A stretch of DNA of 54,253 bases from Pseudomonas yamanorum (GTDB lineage Bacteria > Pseudomonadota > Gammaproteobacteria > Pseudomonadales > Pseudomonadaceae), in assembly GCF_013386765.1 (NCBI RefSeq), contig NZ_JACARE010000013.1:1-54253 (forward strand), in the 5' to 3' direction. Under the pieces are notes generated by a model. That model had not been told where the DNA came from. It saw nothing but the letters and a program-made list of their open reading frames with translations, and ran no database searches. Shown here one piece after another: positions 1 through 7,381 of the stretch. Made by a program: the position numbers and the translations under genes. The first letter of the stretch is position 1; the number at the start of each line of letters is the position of its first letter.

Positions 1-2
1 TC

Positions 3-176
3 TGCCGTCAACCCTTAATTCAGCTTTTCTATCAATCCATCCCGACAATCCCGAAATTCGACTATATAGAGAAGAATCCCGAACAAATTGAGCAATATAT
101 TGCCCATCGCCTAACAGTTAAGCATCATAGTCACTTCTGCTTCTTTAATATGACCTCGGACGAACACCCTCAATGA
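3..176 (+). CDS. C-terminal end of an unidentified gene (cut by window edge)
   Basis: An open frame enters from the left edge and runs 57 codons to a TGA that overlaps the ATG of the next gene by an ATGA junction, the usual sign of translational coupling. The visible tail is polar and rich in His, Gln and Phe (it ends ...NMTSDEHPQ) and shows no motif I recognise. The stretch is richer in A+T than the genes after it, which may mean a gene of different origin. The reading rests only on the open frame and the overlap, so the call is tentative and no function is proposed. Confidence 0.5.
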   Translation, partial: CRQPLIQLFYQSIPTIPKFDYIEKNPEQIEQYIAHRLTVKHHSHFCFFNMTSDEHPQ

Positions 177-1060
177 CCACTTCACCCCGTAGCCTGGCCA
201 CGACATTGTTTCCGGTCGGCCTGCTACTCATTGCCATGGCCTCCATTCAATCAGGGGCATCGCTAGCCAAAAGCATGTTCCCTATCGTCGGAGCCCAGGG
301 CACAACTACCCTGCGCCTGGTTTTCGCCAGCGTGATCATGCTGCTTCTATTACGCCCGTGGCGCGCCAAGCTGACAGCCAAGTCACTGCAAACCGTCATC
401 GTTTACGGAATGGCGTTGGGCGGAATGAACTTCCTCTTCTATATGTCGCTGCGCACCGTCCCCCTCGGAATCGCAGTAGCCCTCGAATTCACCGGCCCGC
501 TGGCAGTCGCCATCTATGCTTCGCGACGCGCTGTGGACTTTCTCTGGATAGCATTGGCCATCGTTGGCCTCCTGCTGTTGATCCCCACGGGAGAAGCCAG
601 CAGCGGCATCGATCTCACTGGCGCAGCCTATGCACTGGGCGCTGGTGCATGCTGGGCGCTCTACATCCTCTTTGGACAAAAGGCTGGTGCCGACAACGGC
701 GTACAAACTGCTGCCCTTGGCGTAATGATTGCCGCACTGTTTGTTGCACCGATCGGGATCGTCCACGCAGGCGCAGCCTTACTCACCCCCTCGCTGATCC
801 CGATCGCCATTGGAGTCGCGGTTTTATCCACCGCCCTGCCCTACACCCTGGAGATGGTCGCCCTGACTCGCTTGCCTGCCCGCACATTCGGCACCTTGAT
901 GAGTATCGAACCCGCGTTCGGCGCCTTGTCAGGCCTGTTTTTCCTTCAAGAACACCTGTCCCTGGCGCAATGGCTGGCCATCACCTGCATCATCCTGGCC
1001 TCGGTTGGCGCAACCCTGACCATGCGTAACGAATCGAAGCCACTCGTTCCTGCCGATTGA
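173..1060 (+). CDS. rhtA: RhtA-type EamA/DMT inner-membrane exporter
   Basis: The 295-residue protein is almost wholly hydrophobic, with about ten membrane spans arranged as two EamA repeats (about residues 10-135 and 145-285). The opening with an SxxSGASxAKxxFP-like stretch and the LRL...LLLRPW segment resemble threonine/homoserine exporter RhtA, a drug/metabolite transporter that exports amino acids by proton antiport. Length fits the family. The start is the ATG overlapping the stop of the preceding frame; no strong ribosome binding site is visible, in line with coupling. Substrate is inferred from family resemblance only; other EamA proteins export different metabolites. Confidence 0.8.
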   Translation: MTTSPRSLATTLFPVGLLLIAMASIQSGASLAKSMFPIVGAQGTTTLRLVFASVIMLLLLRPWRAKLTAKSLQTVIVYGMALGGMNFLFYMSLRTVPLGIAVALEFTGPLAVAIYASRRAVDFLWIALAIVGLLLLIPTGEASSGIDLTGAAYALGAGACWALYILFGQKAGADNGVQTAALGVMIAALFVAPIGIVHAGAALLTPSLIPIAIGVAVLSTALPYTLEMVALTRLPARTFGTLMSIEPAFGALSGLFFLQEHLSLAQWLAITCIILASVGATLTMRNESKPLVPAD

Positions 1061-1156
1061 TTCAGGATTTGACGTAGCTCTGGCATTTGCCGCTCAATTA
1101 GGCCATGTTTAGGCCGTAACCCAGTGTCACTCATGGAGAATTTCGATAAGGACATC

Positions 1157-1219
1157 ATGAACGCTACACTCGAGAGCGAGCAAAGCCAGCTTCGCGCAGT
1201 TAAGCGAGGCGGCTATTAA
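1157..1219 (+). CDS. Possible 20-residue small ORF ahead of a lipoprotein gene
   Basis: An ATG at 1157 is preceded at good distance by AAGGA (about 1147-1151) and opens a 20-codon frame (MNATLESEQSQLRAVKRGGY) that stops 8 bases before the start of the lipoprotein gene. An in-frame ATG further up (1133) would give 28 residues. The peptide is hydrophilic with a basic end. It could be a translated leader, a microprotein, or the remnant of a decayed gene; I do not recognise it. Confidence 0.25.
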   Translation: MNATLESEQSQLRAVKRGGY

Positions 1220-1227
1220 GGATAGTA

Positions 1228-1509
1228 ATGAAGCGAATTTTGATGCTGTTCATGATTGTGGCAATCGCAGGTTGTGCCGCGACCACCAAGACTGAAGTGA
1301 AACGGGGAAAAAAAGGGCTGCATATCAACTGTTCGGGCCTGTCCTCCTCCTGGGATCAGTGCTACGCCAGTGCAGCCAACTCATGTGGCGCCAAAGGCTA
1401 TAAAGTCATCGCCAAGTCGGGCGACAACGCCGAAGACCCGGGCGACTACCCGTTCGGCCTGAACCCTGCCGGCTACACCAGCCGGAGCATGATTGTCATC
1501 TGCAAATAA
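1228..1509 (+). CDS. Small predicted outer-membrane lipoprotein, unknown function
   Basis: The 93-residue product starts with a short basic tip, a hydrophobic core and a lipobox ending IAGC, so Cys16 should be lipidated after signal peptidase II cleavage. The mature part is small and has several more cysteines, a CxASAANSCGxxGYKVI stretch and a C-terminal MIVICK. That arrangement resembles small Pseudomonas lipoproteins of unknown role in which the cysteines may form disulfides. TAAGGA lies 6 bases before the ATG. Localisation is well supported by sequence; function is unknown. Confidence 0.75.
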   Translation: MKRILMLFMIVAIAGCAATTKTEVKRGKKGLHINCSGLSSSWDQCYASAANSCGAKGYKVIAKSGDNAEDPGDYPFGLNPAGYTSRSMIVICK

Positions 1510-1521
1510 CTGTCGACGCAC

Positions 1522-2082
1522 TTACAGGCTCGACAGTTGCTGGCTGAGCACGTCGTAGTTCGATGACAGGACCTGCGCCTGCACCTGCGGATTGACCATC
1601 ATCCGCGCCACCACCAGGGCGCCGATGCATTGCGACAGGATCGACCACGCCAGGTCCTCGCTACCCAGCGTTGCAGCCCAGCCCGCCTGTAACCGGCAAA
1701 TCCAGTCCTGCGCCTGTTGGCGCACCGACACATCCGATCGCGCAATCTCTGCACCCAGGCTCGGCAACGCACAGCCGGCTTCCGACTGCTCCACATGGGC
1801 CATGCTCAAGTAAAACTTCAAACAGCGATCCAGCCGCTCCTTACTCTGCACCCCGGTGCCATTCAAGCGTTCGAGGCTATGGCTCAATTCGCGCTCGACA
1901 ATCGAGCTGAACAACTCGTCCTTGGAAGCGAAGTGGCTGTAAAACGCACCGCCACTCAAGCCAATGGCTTTCATCAAGCCATCCACTCCAACACTGGAAA
2001 ACCCTTCTTTTTTCGCCAGGGCCGCACTGCTGTCCAGCAGCTTCTCCCTGGTTTCCTGCTTATGGCTGGCTGAATATCGCAT
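1522..2082 (-). CDS. TetR/AcrR-family transcriptional repressor
   Basis: The 186-residue protein has an N-terminal TetR helix-turn-helix (about residues 10-55: REKLLDSSAALAKKEGFSSV, then the recognition helix region GLSGGAFYSHFASKDELF) and a helical ligand-binding C-terminal half. The GGAFYSHFxSKDEL form is typical of the group that controls nearby oxidoreductases and exporters. Two adjacent starts are possible, GTG at 2085 and ATG at 2082; the ATG is used here. The gene is divergent from an SDR gene with a palindromic operator in the 88-bp gap, so it probably represses both itself and the SDR-isomerase pair. The inducer is unknown. Confidence 0.85.
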   Translation of the reverse strand: MRYSASHKQETREKLLDSSAALAKKEGFSSVGVDGLMKAIGLSGGAFYSHFASKDELFSSIVERELSHSLERLNGTGVQSKERLDRCLKFYLSMAHVEQSEAGCALPSLGAEIARSDVSVRQQAQDWICRLQAGWAATLGSEDLAWSILSQCIGALVVARMMVNPQVQAQVLSSNYDVLSQQLSSL

Positions 2083-2130
2083 CACTTACCCCCGGTTTCG
2101 TCAGCTTGACGCCTGCCGAATCGTAGCATA

Positions 2131-2153
2131 ACGTTCGTTTGGCAAACGATCGT
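2131..2153. promoter_or_regulatory. Likely TetR operator in the tetR/SDR divergent gap
   Basis: A perfect dyad TCGTTTG-G-CAAACGA sits at 2135-2149. It extends less perfectly to 23 bp (ACGT on the left, TCGT on the right). A further CGTTTAC half-site follows at once. Its size and position between divergent tetR and SDR genes fit a TetR-family operator. No binding data; inferred from symmetry and context. Confidence 0.6.
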
Positions 2154-2170
2154 TTACTAAAGGATTTCCC

Positions 2171-2902
2171 ATGACGAACAACAAGAAAATCGTATTGGTA
2201 GTGGGTGCCGGCGATGCTACGGGTGGCGCCATCGCCAAACGCTTTGCACGCGAAGGTTATGTCGCATGCGTGACCCGGCGCAGCGCCGATAAACTGCAAC
2301 CCTTGGTGGAAAGCATCCACGCGGCTGGCGGCGAAGCCCATGGCTTTGCCTGCGATGCCCGCAAAGAAGAAGACGTTATCGCGCTGATCGAGCAGATTGA
2401 AACCGAGCTGGGCCCCATAGAAGCCTTTGTCTTCAACATCGGCGCGAACGTGCCGTGCAGTATCCTGGAAGAAACCGCCCGCAAGTACTTCAAGATCTGG
2501 GAAATGGCCTGCTTCTCAGGCTTCCTAAACGCCCGGGAAGTGGCCAAGCGCATGGTCACCCGCAATCGCGGCACTATTCTGTTTACAGGCGCCACTGCCG
2601 GGTTGCGTGGCGCCGCCGGTTTTGCCGCATTCGCAGGCGCCAAACACGGGATCCGTGCACTGGCGCAGAGCATGGCTCGTGAACTAGGTCCGCGGAATAT
2701 CCACGTCGCCCACGTGGTGGTGGATGGCGCCATCGACACTGACTTCATCCGCGACAACTTCCCGCAAAAGTACGCCCTCAAGGATCAGGACGGTATTCTC
2801 AACCCCGAGCACATCGCCGATAACTATTGGTACCTGCACAGCCAGCCTCGGGACGCCTGGACCTTCGAGCTGGACCTGCGCCCGTGGAATGAACCCTGGT
2901 AA
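2171..2902 (+). CDS. Short-chain dehydrogenase/reductase-like protein lacking the catalytic Tyr
   Basis: The 243-residue product has the Rossmann start of SDR proteins with a GxGxxxGxxxA-like dinucleotide motif (GAGDATGGAIA, residues 12-22) and a NIGA turn (89-92) where classical enzymes have NNAG. At the active site the usual YxxxK is F154-AGA-K158, so the catalytic tyrosine is replaced by phenylalanine, and the usual serine position falls in a TGATAG stretch (139-144). Such proteins may have another chemistry or be non-catalytic. ATG is preceded by AAAGGA. The gene is followed after 35 bp by a DsbA-fold isomerase, and the divergent TetR protein is the likely regulator. Substrate unknown. 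Confidence 0.8.
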   Translation: MTNNKKIVLVVGAGDATGGAIAKRFAREGYVACVTRRSADKLQPLVESIHAAGGEAHGFACDARKEEDVIALIEQIETELGPIEAFVFNIGANVPCSILEETARKYFKIWEMACFSGFLNAREVAKRMVTRNRGTILFTGATAGLRGAAGFAAFAGAKHGIRALAQSMARELGPRNIHVAHVVVDGAIDTDFIRDNFPQKYALKDQDGILNPEHIADNYWYLHSQPRDAWTFELDLRPWNEPW

Positions 2903-2937
2903 GCACGCCCCATAACAATAAACAGCGAGTACCCAGC

Positions 2938-3528
2938 ATGAGTAAAACCGTGGAATTTTTCTTCGACCTCGGCAGCCCTGCCACTTATCTGGCCTACACC
3001 CAGCTTCCTGGCCTGTGCGCTGCAACCGGCGCCCAGCTGATTTACAAGCCAATGCTGTTGGGCGGCGTGTTCAAGGCCACCGGCAATGCATCGCCGGTCA
3101 CCATTCCCGCCAAAGGCCGCTACATGCTCCAGGACCTGGCGCGCTACGCCCAGCGCTACAACGTCCCGCTCAAGTTCAACCCGCACTTCCCCATCAATAC
3201 ATTGACGCTGATGCGTGCAGTCACCGGTGTCCAAATGCGCCAACCCGAGCGCTTCCAGGATTTTATCGACTGCCTGTTCCGAGCCCTTTGGATAGAAGGC
3301 CTTCACCTGGGTGATCCTGCTGTGGTGGCTGCGGTGCTGGCTGAACACGGCTTTGATCCCGAAGCAGTCCTGGCGTTGACGAATGACGACGCCGTCAAGG
3401 CCACCCTCAAGGACAACACCGAGCACGCCATCCAGCGCGGCGTATTCGGGGCGCCTACGATGTTCGTCGGCGACCAGCTGTTCTTCGGCCAGGATCGCCT
3501 GGAGTTTGTTCGCGAAGCGTTGGGCTAG
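2938..3528 (+). CDS. DsbA-fold protein of the 2-hydroxychromene-2-carboxylate isomerase / GST-kappa family
   Basis: The 196-residue length and the opening FFFDLGSPATYLAY, with Ser13 in the position used to activate glutathione, match the HCCA isomerase/kappa-class glutathione transferase family. The GVFGAPTMFVGDQLFFGQDRL block near residues 168-188 contains the conserved cis-proline and the C-terminal signature. These enzymes isomerise aromatic breakdown intermediates or use glutathione on related substrates. Together with the SDR gene upstream it forms a probable two-gene operon. Its stop overlaps by 4 bp that of the convergent gene. The natural substrate cannot be told from sequence. Confidence 0.85.
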   Translation: MSKTVEFFFDLGSPATYLAYTQLPGLCAATGAQLIYKPMLLGGVFKATGNASPVTIPAKGRYMLQDLARYAQRYNVPLKFNPHFPINTLTLMRAVTGVQMRQPERFQDFIDCLFRALWIEGLHLGDPAVVAAVLAEHGFDPEAVLALTNDDAVKATLKDNTEHAIQRGVFGAPTMFVGDQLFFGQDRLEFVREALG

Positions 3529-4520
3529 ATTTCAATCACCAAACGCCCTTGAGCGCCGCCTGCGAGTAACTCATAGGCGGCGTTTGCCGTGTGCAGGTCG
3601 AATTGACGCCCGTCGAGAATCGGCTTGAGCTTCCCGGCATCAATCAACCGCGCCGCCTCGGCAAGAATCTGCCCGTGGTGCTCGCGGCCCTTGCCCGTCA
3701 GCATCGGCAGCAGGGTAAACACCCCGGAATAGGTCGCCCCGCGAAACGATAACGGCGCCAGGCTATGAGAGCCCCAGCCAAGACAACTCAGCACATGGCC
3801 GTGATAAGTCCTGGCCGCCCGGAAGGACGCATCCAGCGTCGGCCCGCCCACCGTGTCATACACAATGTCAAAACCTTCGCCCGCCGTGTGCAAGGCTACA
3901 TACTCCTCGACGGTCTGCTGTTGATAGTCGATAAACGTAGCGCCCAGCCCTTCGATCAGCGCCCGATGCCTGACGGAACCTGTCGCAAACACCTCTGCGC
4001 CAAACGCATTAGCCAGCTGCACCGCAACATGTCCTACACCACCCGCACCACCCTGGATCAGTACTTTATGCCCAGGGCCTACATGCGCACGGTCCACCAG
4101 CCCTTCCCATGCGGTGATCAGCACCAGCGGCAATGCCGCGGCTTCGCGCATGCTCAGGGTCACGGGTTTTCTCGCCAGCAGGCGTGCATCCACCACGGCA
4201 AACTCCGCCAACGAACCCTGGATGCCCCCCACTCCCGTCGCCAGGGCGTACACCTCATCGCCCGCCTTCCACTCGTTGATATCCGGGCCCACTGTCTCGA
4301 TGATCCCCGCCAAGTCCAAGCCAATTACAGCTGGCAACGACTGACGGGCATGGGCTGCCTCGCCTGCGCGAATTTTCCCGTCCAACGGGTTGAGGCCACT
4401 GGCCTTGATCCTTACCAGCACCTCACCGTCACCCGGAGTCGGCCTGGGAATCATCGCCAGCCGCAACGGCCCGTTCGCCACATCCACCATCAGGGCACGC
4501 ATTTGAGTTGTATCAGTCAT
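3525..4520 (-). CDS. Medium-chain zinc-independent oxidoreductase, quinone oxidoreductase-like
   Basis: The 331-residue protein is a medium-chain dehydrogenase/reductase with an N-terminal GroES-like domain (about 10-125, including SGLNPLDGKIRAG and GLDLAGIIETVG) and a Rossmann domain with nucleotide motif GGAGGVGHVAVQLA (about 157-170). The zinc-binding cysteines of true alcohol dehydrogenases are absent, which points to NADPH-dependent quinone or enone reduction. It is divergent from a LysR regulator across a 115-bp gap containing a T-N11-A dyad. That arrangement suggests control by the neighbour and perhaps a role in detoxifying electrophiles (inference). Confidence 0.85.
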   Translation of the reverse strand: MTDTTQMRALMVDVANGPLRLAMIPRPTPGDGEVLVRIKASGLNPLDGKIRAGEAAHARQSLPAVIGLDLAGIIETVGPDINEWKAGDEVYALATGVGGIQGSLAEFAVVDARLLARKPVTLSMREAAALPLVLITAWEGLVDRAHVGPGHKVLIQGGAGGVGHVAVQLANAFGAEVFATGSVRHRALIEGLGATFIDYQQQTVEEYVALHTAGEGFDIVYDTVGGPTLDASFRAARTYHGHVLSCLGWGSHSLAPLSFRGATYSGVFTLLPMLTGKGREHHGQILAEAARLIDAGKLKPILDGRQFDLHTANAAYELLAGGAQGRLVIEI

Positions 4521-4569
4521 GGTCGCGATCTCGATTCATCAGGAAGTGATCACCATGATGTGGCCGCCC

Positions 4570-4625
4570 ATTCATGCCGATAAGACGCCAAGCCGCTATA
4601 GTGACCATGCTCATTTTGCATGAAT
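4570..4625. promoter_or_regulatory. LysR-type binding region in the MDR/lysR divergent gap
   Basis: A T-N11-A motif with dyad TGC-N7-GCA lies at 4608-4620, the usual LysR recognition pattern. A wider perfect inverted repeat ATTCATGC (4570-4577) / GCATGAAT (4618-4625) shares its right half with that site. Two sites about 40 bp apart in a divergent gap fit the recognition and activation sites of a LysR regulator. Confidence 0.5.
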
Positions 4626-4635
4626 CGGTAGCCCC

Positions 4636-5544
4636 ATGGATAAGCTCAACGCAATGGCCATTTTCGTCCGGGTAATCGAGCGCGGGAGTTTCTCTGCGGT
4701 CGCCCGGGAGTTGCAGACCACTCAGCCCACCATCAGCAAAGTAATGCGGGCGCTGGAGACCGAACTGGGTGGCAAGCTGATTTCCCGCAGTACCCGCAAA
4801 CTCTCCCTGACCGACGAAGGCCAACGCTATTACAGCCATTGCCGACAAATCCTCGCGGCAGTGGATGCCGCGGAACACAGCTTCCAATCCGGCAAGGAAG
4901 CCGTTGCAGGTCCGCTACGTATAGGTTCGTCGGTGAGCTTTGGCCGCCTGCACATTGCCTCGCGCCTGGCGGGATTTCTTGAGCGATATCCACAGGTCCA
5001 GGTTGACCTGCAACTCAACGACCAGAACCAGGATCTGGTCAGTGAAGGCCTGGACGTCACCCTGCGCATTGGCGAGTTGCCCGACAGCGGCCTGGTCGCC
5101 CGCCAGATCGGCACTACCCACCGAGTCACGCTCGCCAGCCCGGCCTACCTGGCCAAACACCCAGCGCCGCAAACCCCGCAAGCGCTGACCCAGCACAATT
5201 GCCTGCTGTTCAACCTGCTCAGCAGCCAGAACCAATGGGTTTACGATAGGGACGGGACGCGGCACAGCGTCAAGATCAAGGGCAACGCCCAGAGCAATAA
5301 CTCCGAGGCAGTACGCGAGATGGTATTGGCAGGGCTCGGCATTGCGCTGTCGCCCCTATGGCTGTTCTTTGATGACCTGAACGCTGGTCGGGTGGTCGCG
5401 TTGCTGCAGGACTACATCCCGCAGTCGCTGCCGATTCATGCCGTTTCGGCGCCGAATCGTCGCCAGTCGGCCCGGGTCAAAGCGTTTATCGACTACATGG
5501 CCGATGCCCTGACCCAGGCGCCCGAGCTACAGCCCCTTAGATAG
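4636..5544 (+). CDS. LysR-family transcriptional regulator
   Basis: The 302-residue protein has a LysR winged helix-turn-helix at the N-terminus (MDKLNAMAIFVRVIERGSFS..., residues 1-60, with TTQPTISKVMRALE as recognition helix) and a periplasmic-binding-protein-like effector domain (about 90-295). It belongs to the large single-gene group close to CrgA/DmlR-type regulators. It is divergent from the MDR oxidoreductase and most likely controls it. Its stop overlaps the tail of the next, convergent gene by 8 bp. Effector unknown. Confidence 0.9.
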   Translation: MDKLNAMAIFVRVIERGSFSAVARELQTTQPTISKVMRALETELGGKLISRSTRKLSLTDEGQRYYSHCRQILAAVDAAEHSFQSGKEAVAGPLRIGSSVSFGRLHIASRLAGFLERYPQVQVDLQLNDQNQDLVSEGLDVTLRIGELPDSGLVARQIGTTHRVTLASPAYLAKHPAPQTPQALTQHNCLLFNLLSSQNQWVYDRDGTRHSVKIKGNAQSNNSEAVREMVLAGLGIALSPLWLFFDDLNAGRVVALLQDYIPQSLPIHAVSAPNRRQSARVKAFIDYMADALTQAPELQPLR

Positions 5545-7345
5545 CGGCCGTACGCACCTGCAACCATTCCAGCGCCGCGCCACTGAGCAGCGGGCTCAGG
5601 CGCTCACGGACTTGCGCGTGGTAATCGTTGAACCACTGGCGTTCTTCCACCGTCAGCAGCGACGGCTCCAGACAACGGGTGTCGATCGGGCACAGCGTCA
5701 GTGTCTCGAACTTGAGGAACTCGCCAAACTCGGTCTTTCCCGCCTCACGGTTCAGCACCAGGTTCTCGATCCGCACACCCCACCGGCCAGGACGGTAAGT
5801 GCCTGGCTCGATGGACGTAATCATGCCGGCCTGCATCGCGGTTTGCGGTGCGGCGACGGCTTGATAAGCGATCACCTGCGGGCCTTCATGCACATTGAGG
5901 AAATAGCCCACGCCATGACCGGTGCCGTGGCCATAGTCCACGCCTTCGGCCCAGATCGGCGCGCGGGCGATGGAATCCAGCAGCGGCGAAAGAATGCCCT
6001 TGGGGAAATGCGCGCGGGACAAGGCAATCACACCTTTGAGCACACGCGTGCAATCGCGTTTCTGCTCCTCGGTTGGCGTACCAATAGGCACCATACGCGT
6101 GATATCGGTGGTGCCGCCCAGGTACTGGCCACCGGAGTCGATCAGCAGCAAGCCATCGCCTTCGATCAGCGCGTGTTCTTCTTCAGTTGCGTGGTAGTGC
6201 GGCATCGCACCATTGGCATTGAATGCAGCAATGGTGTTGAAGCTCAACGACACATAACCCGGCCGGCGGGTGCGCGCCGCCGTGAGGTGTTCATCAATGG
6301 TCAGTTCGGTGATGCGCTCACGACCCAACGCACTGTCGAGCCAGGCGAAGAATTCGCACAAGGCCGCGCCGTCCTGCTCCATGGCCTGACGAATATGCTC
6401 GGCGTCTGCCAGGCTTTTGCGCGATTTGGCCAAGGTGGTCGGGTTAAGCCCTTCGATCAGCTTGACGTCACTGCCGAGGTTTTCCAGCAACCCGGCGGTC
6501 ACCCGCGCCGGATCGACCTGCACACTGGCGCCCGACGGAATGGCCTTCAACGCAGCGGCGACTTCGCTGTAATCACGCAGGGTCACGCCATCCTGCTCCA
6601 GCACGGCACGAAGCTCGGCATCGACTTTGCTCAAAGCCACAAACAATGTCGCCTGCTGCTGGCCGATCAAGGCAAACGACACAAACACTGGGTTGAATGA
6701 AACATCACCGCCACGCAGGTTAAACAGCCAGGCGATGTCGTCCAGGGTTGCGATGAAATGCCAGTCGGCGCCCTTCTCGCTCAATCTTTCGCGCAGGGCC
6801 GCGAGTTTTTCACCGCGGCTGACGGTGGCCTGGGGCGGCAAGTGTTGATAGATCGGCTGGTTCGGCAAGGTGGGACGGTCTTGCCAGACTTCGTTCAACA
6901 GGTCGATATCCGTGCGCAAGCGTGCACCCCGTGCCTCCAGCTTGCTGCCCAGGGTACGCGCCGAGGCCACGGCCATGACTGCGCCGTCCACCGCCACCAC
7001 GCCGCCTTCCGGAGTCTGCTCCGCCAGCCATTCCAGCGGCCCGGGCTGGCCGGGTTGCAGCTTGACCAACTCGATTCCGCTGCCCTTGAGTTCCTTGGTC
7101 GCCTGCTCCCAATAGCGGCTGTCTGCCCATACACCGGCGAAATCAGCGGTGACAATCAGAGTGCCCACCGAACCATGAAAACCCGACAACCACTGCCGGC
7201 CCTGCCAGTAACCCGGCAGGTATTCGGACAAATGCGGGTCGGCCGACGGCACCAACAGGGCATGAATGCCCTCGCGGCTCATCAGTTCGCGGGTATGCGC
7301 CAGGCGCTGGGGAACCGTTCCATGGGTCAAAGGCTGTGTGCTCAT
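5537..7345 (-). CDS. Aminopeptidase P family metallopeptidase (three-domain type)
   Basis: The 602-residue protein has two creatinase-like N-terminal domains (about 15-310) and a pita-bread C-terminal peptidase domain. The metal ligands of the family are present: IDSGG and TTDITR aspartates (about residues 402 and 413), GHGTGHGVG histidine (about 475), IEPGTY glutamate (about 512) and VRIENL glutamate. The length matches the eukaryote-like, cytosolic APP1 type rather than the 440-residue PepP. Such enzymes remove an N-terminal residue ahead of proline using two metal ions. It follows the cysteine desulfurase gene by 36 bp on the same strand and may be co-transcribed, though a functional link is not obvious. 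Confidence 0.9.
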   Translation of the reverse strand: MSTQPLTHGTVPQRLAHTRELMSREGIHALLVPSADPHLSEYLPGYWQGRQWLSGFHGSVGTLIVTADFAGVWADSRYWEQATKELKGSGIELVKLQPGQPGPLEWLAEQTPEGGVVAVDGAVMAVASARTLGSKLEARGARLRTDIDLLNEVWQDRPTLPNQPIYQHLPPQATVSRGEKLAALRERLSEKGADWHFIATLDDIAWLFNLRGGDVSFNPVFVSFALIGQQQATLFVALSKVDAELRAVLEQDGVTLRDYSEVAAALKAIPSGASVQVDPARVTAGLLENLGSDVKLIEGLNPTTLAKSRKSLADAEHIRQAMEQDGAALCEFFAWLDSALGRERITELTIDEHLTAARTRRPGYVSLSFNTIAAFNANGAMPHYHATEEEHALIEGDGLLLIDSGGQYLGGTTDITRMVPIGTPTEEQKRDCTRVLKGVIALSRAHFPKGILSPLLDSIARAPIWAEGVDYGHGTGHGVGYFLNVHEGPQVIAYQAVAAPQTAMQAGMITSIEPGTYRPGRWGVRIENLVLNREAGKTEFGEFLKFETLTLCPIDTRCLEPSLLTVEERQWFNDYHAQVRERLSPLLSGAALEWLQVRTAAI

Positions 7346-7381
7346 CGTGTCTCCTGCTAACCACTAATAATTGTTATGGGG

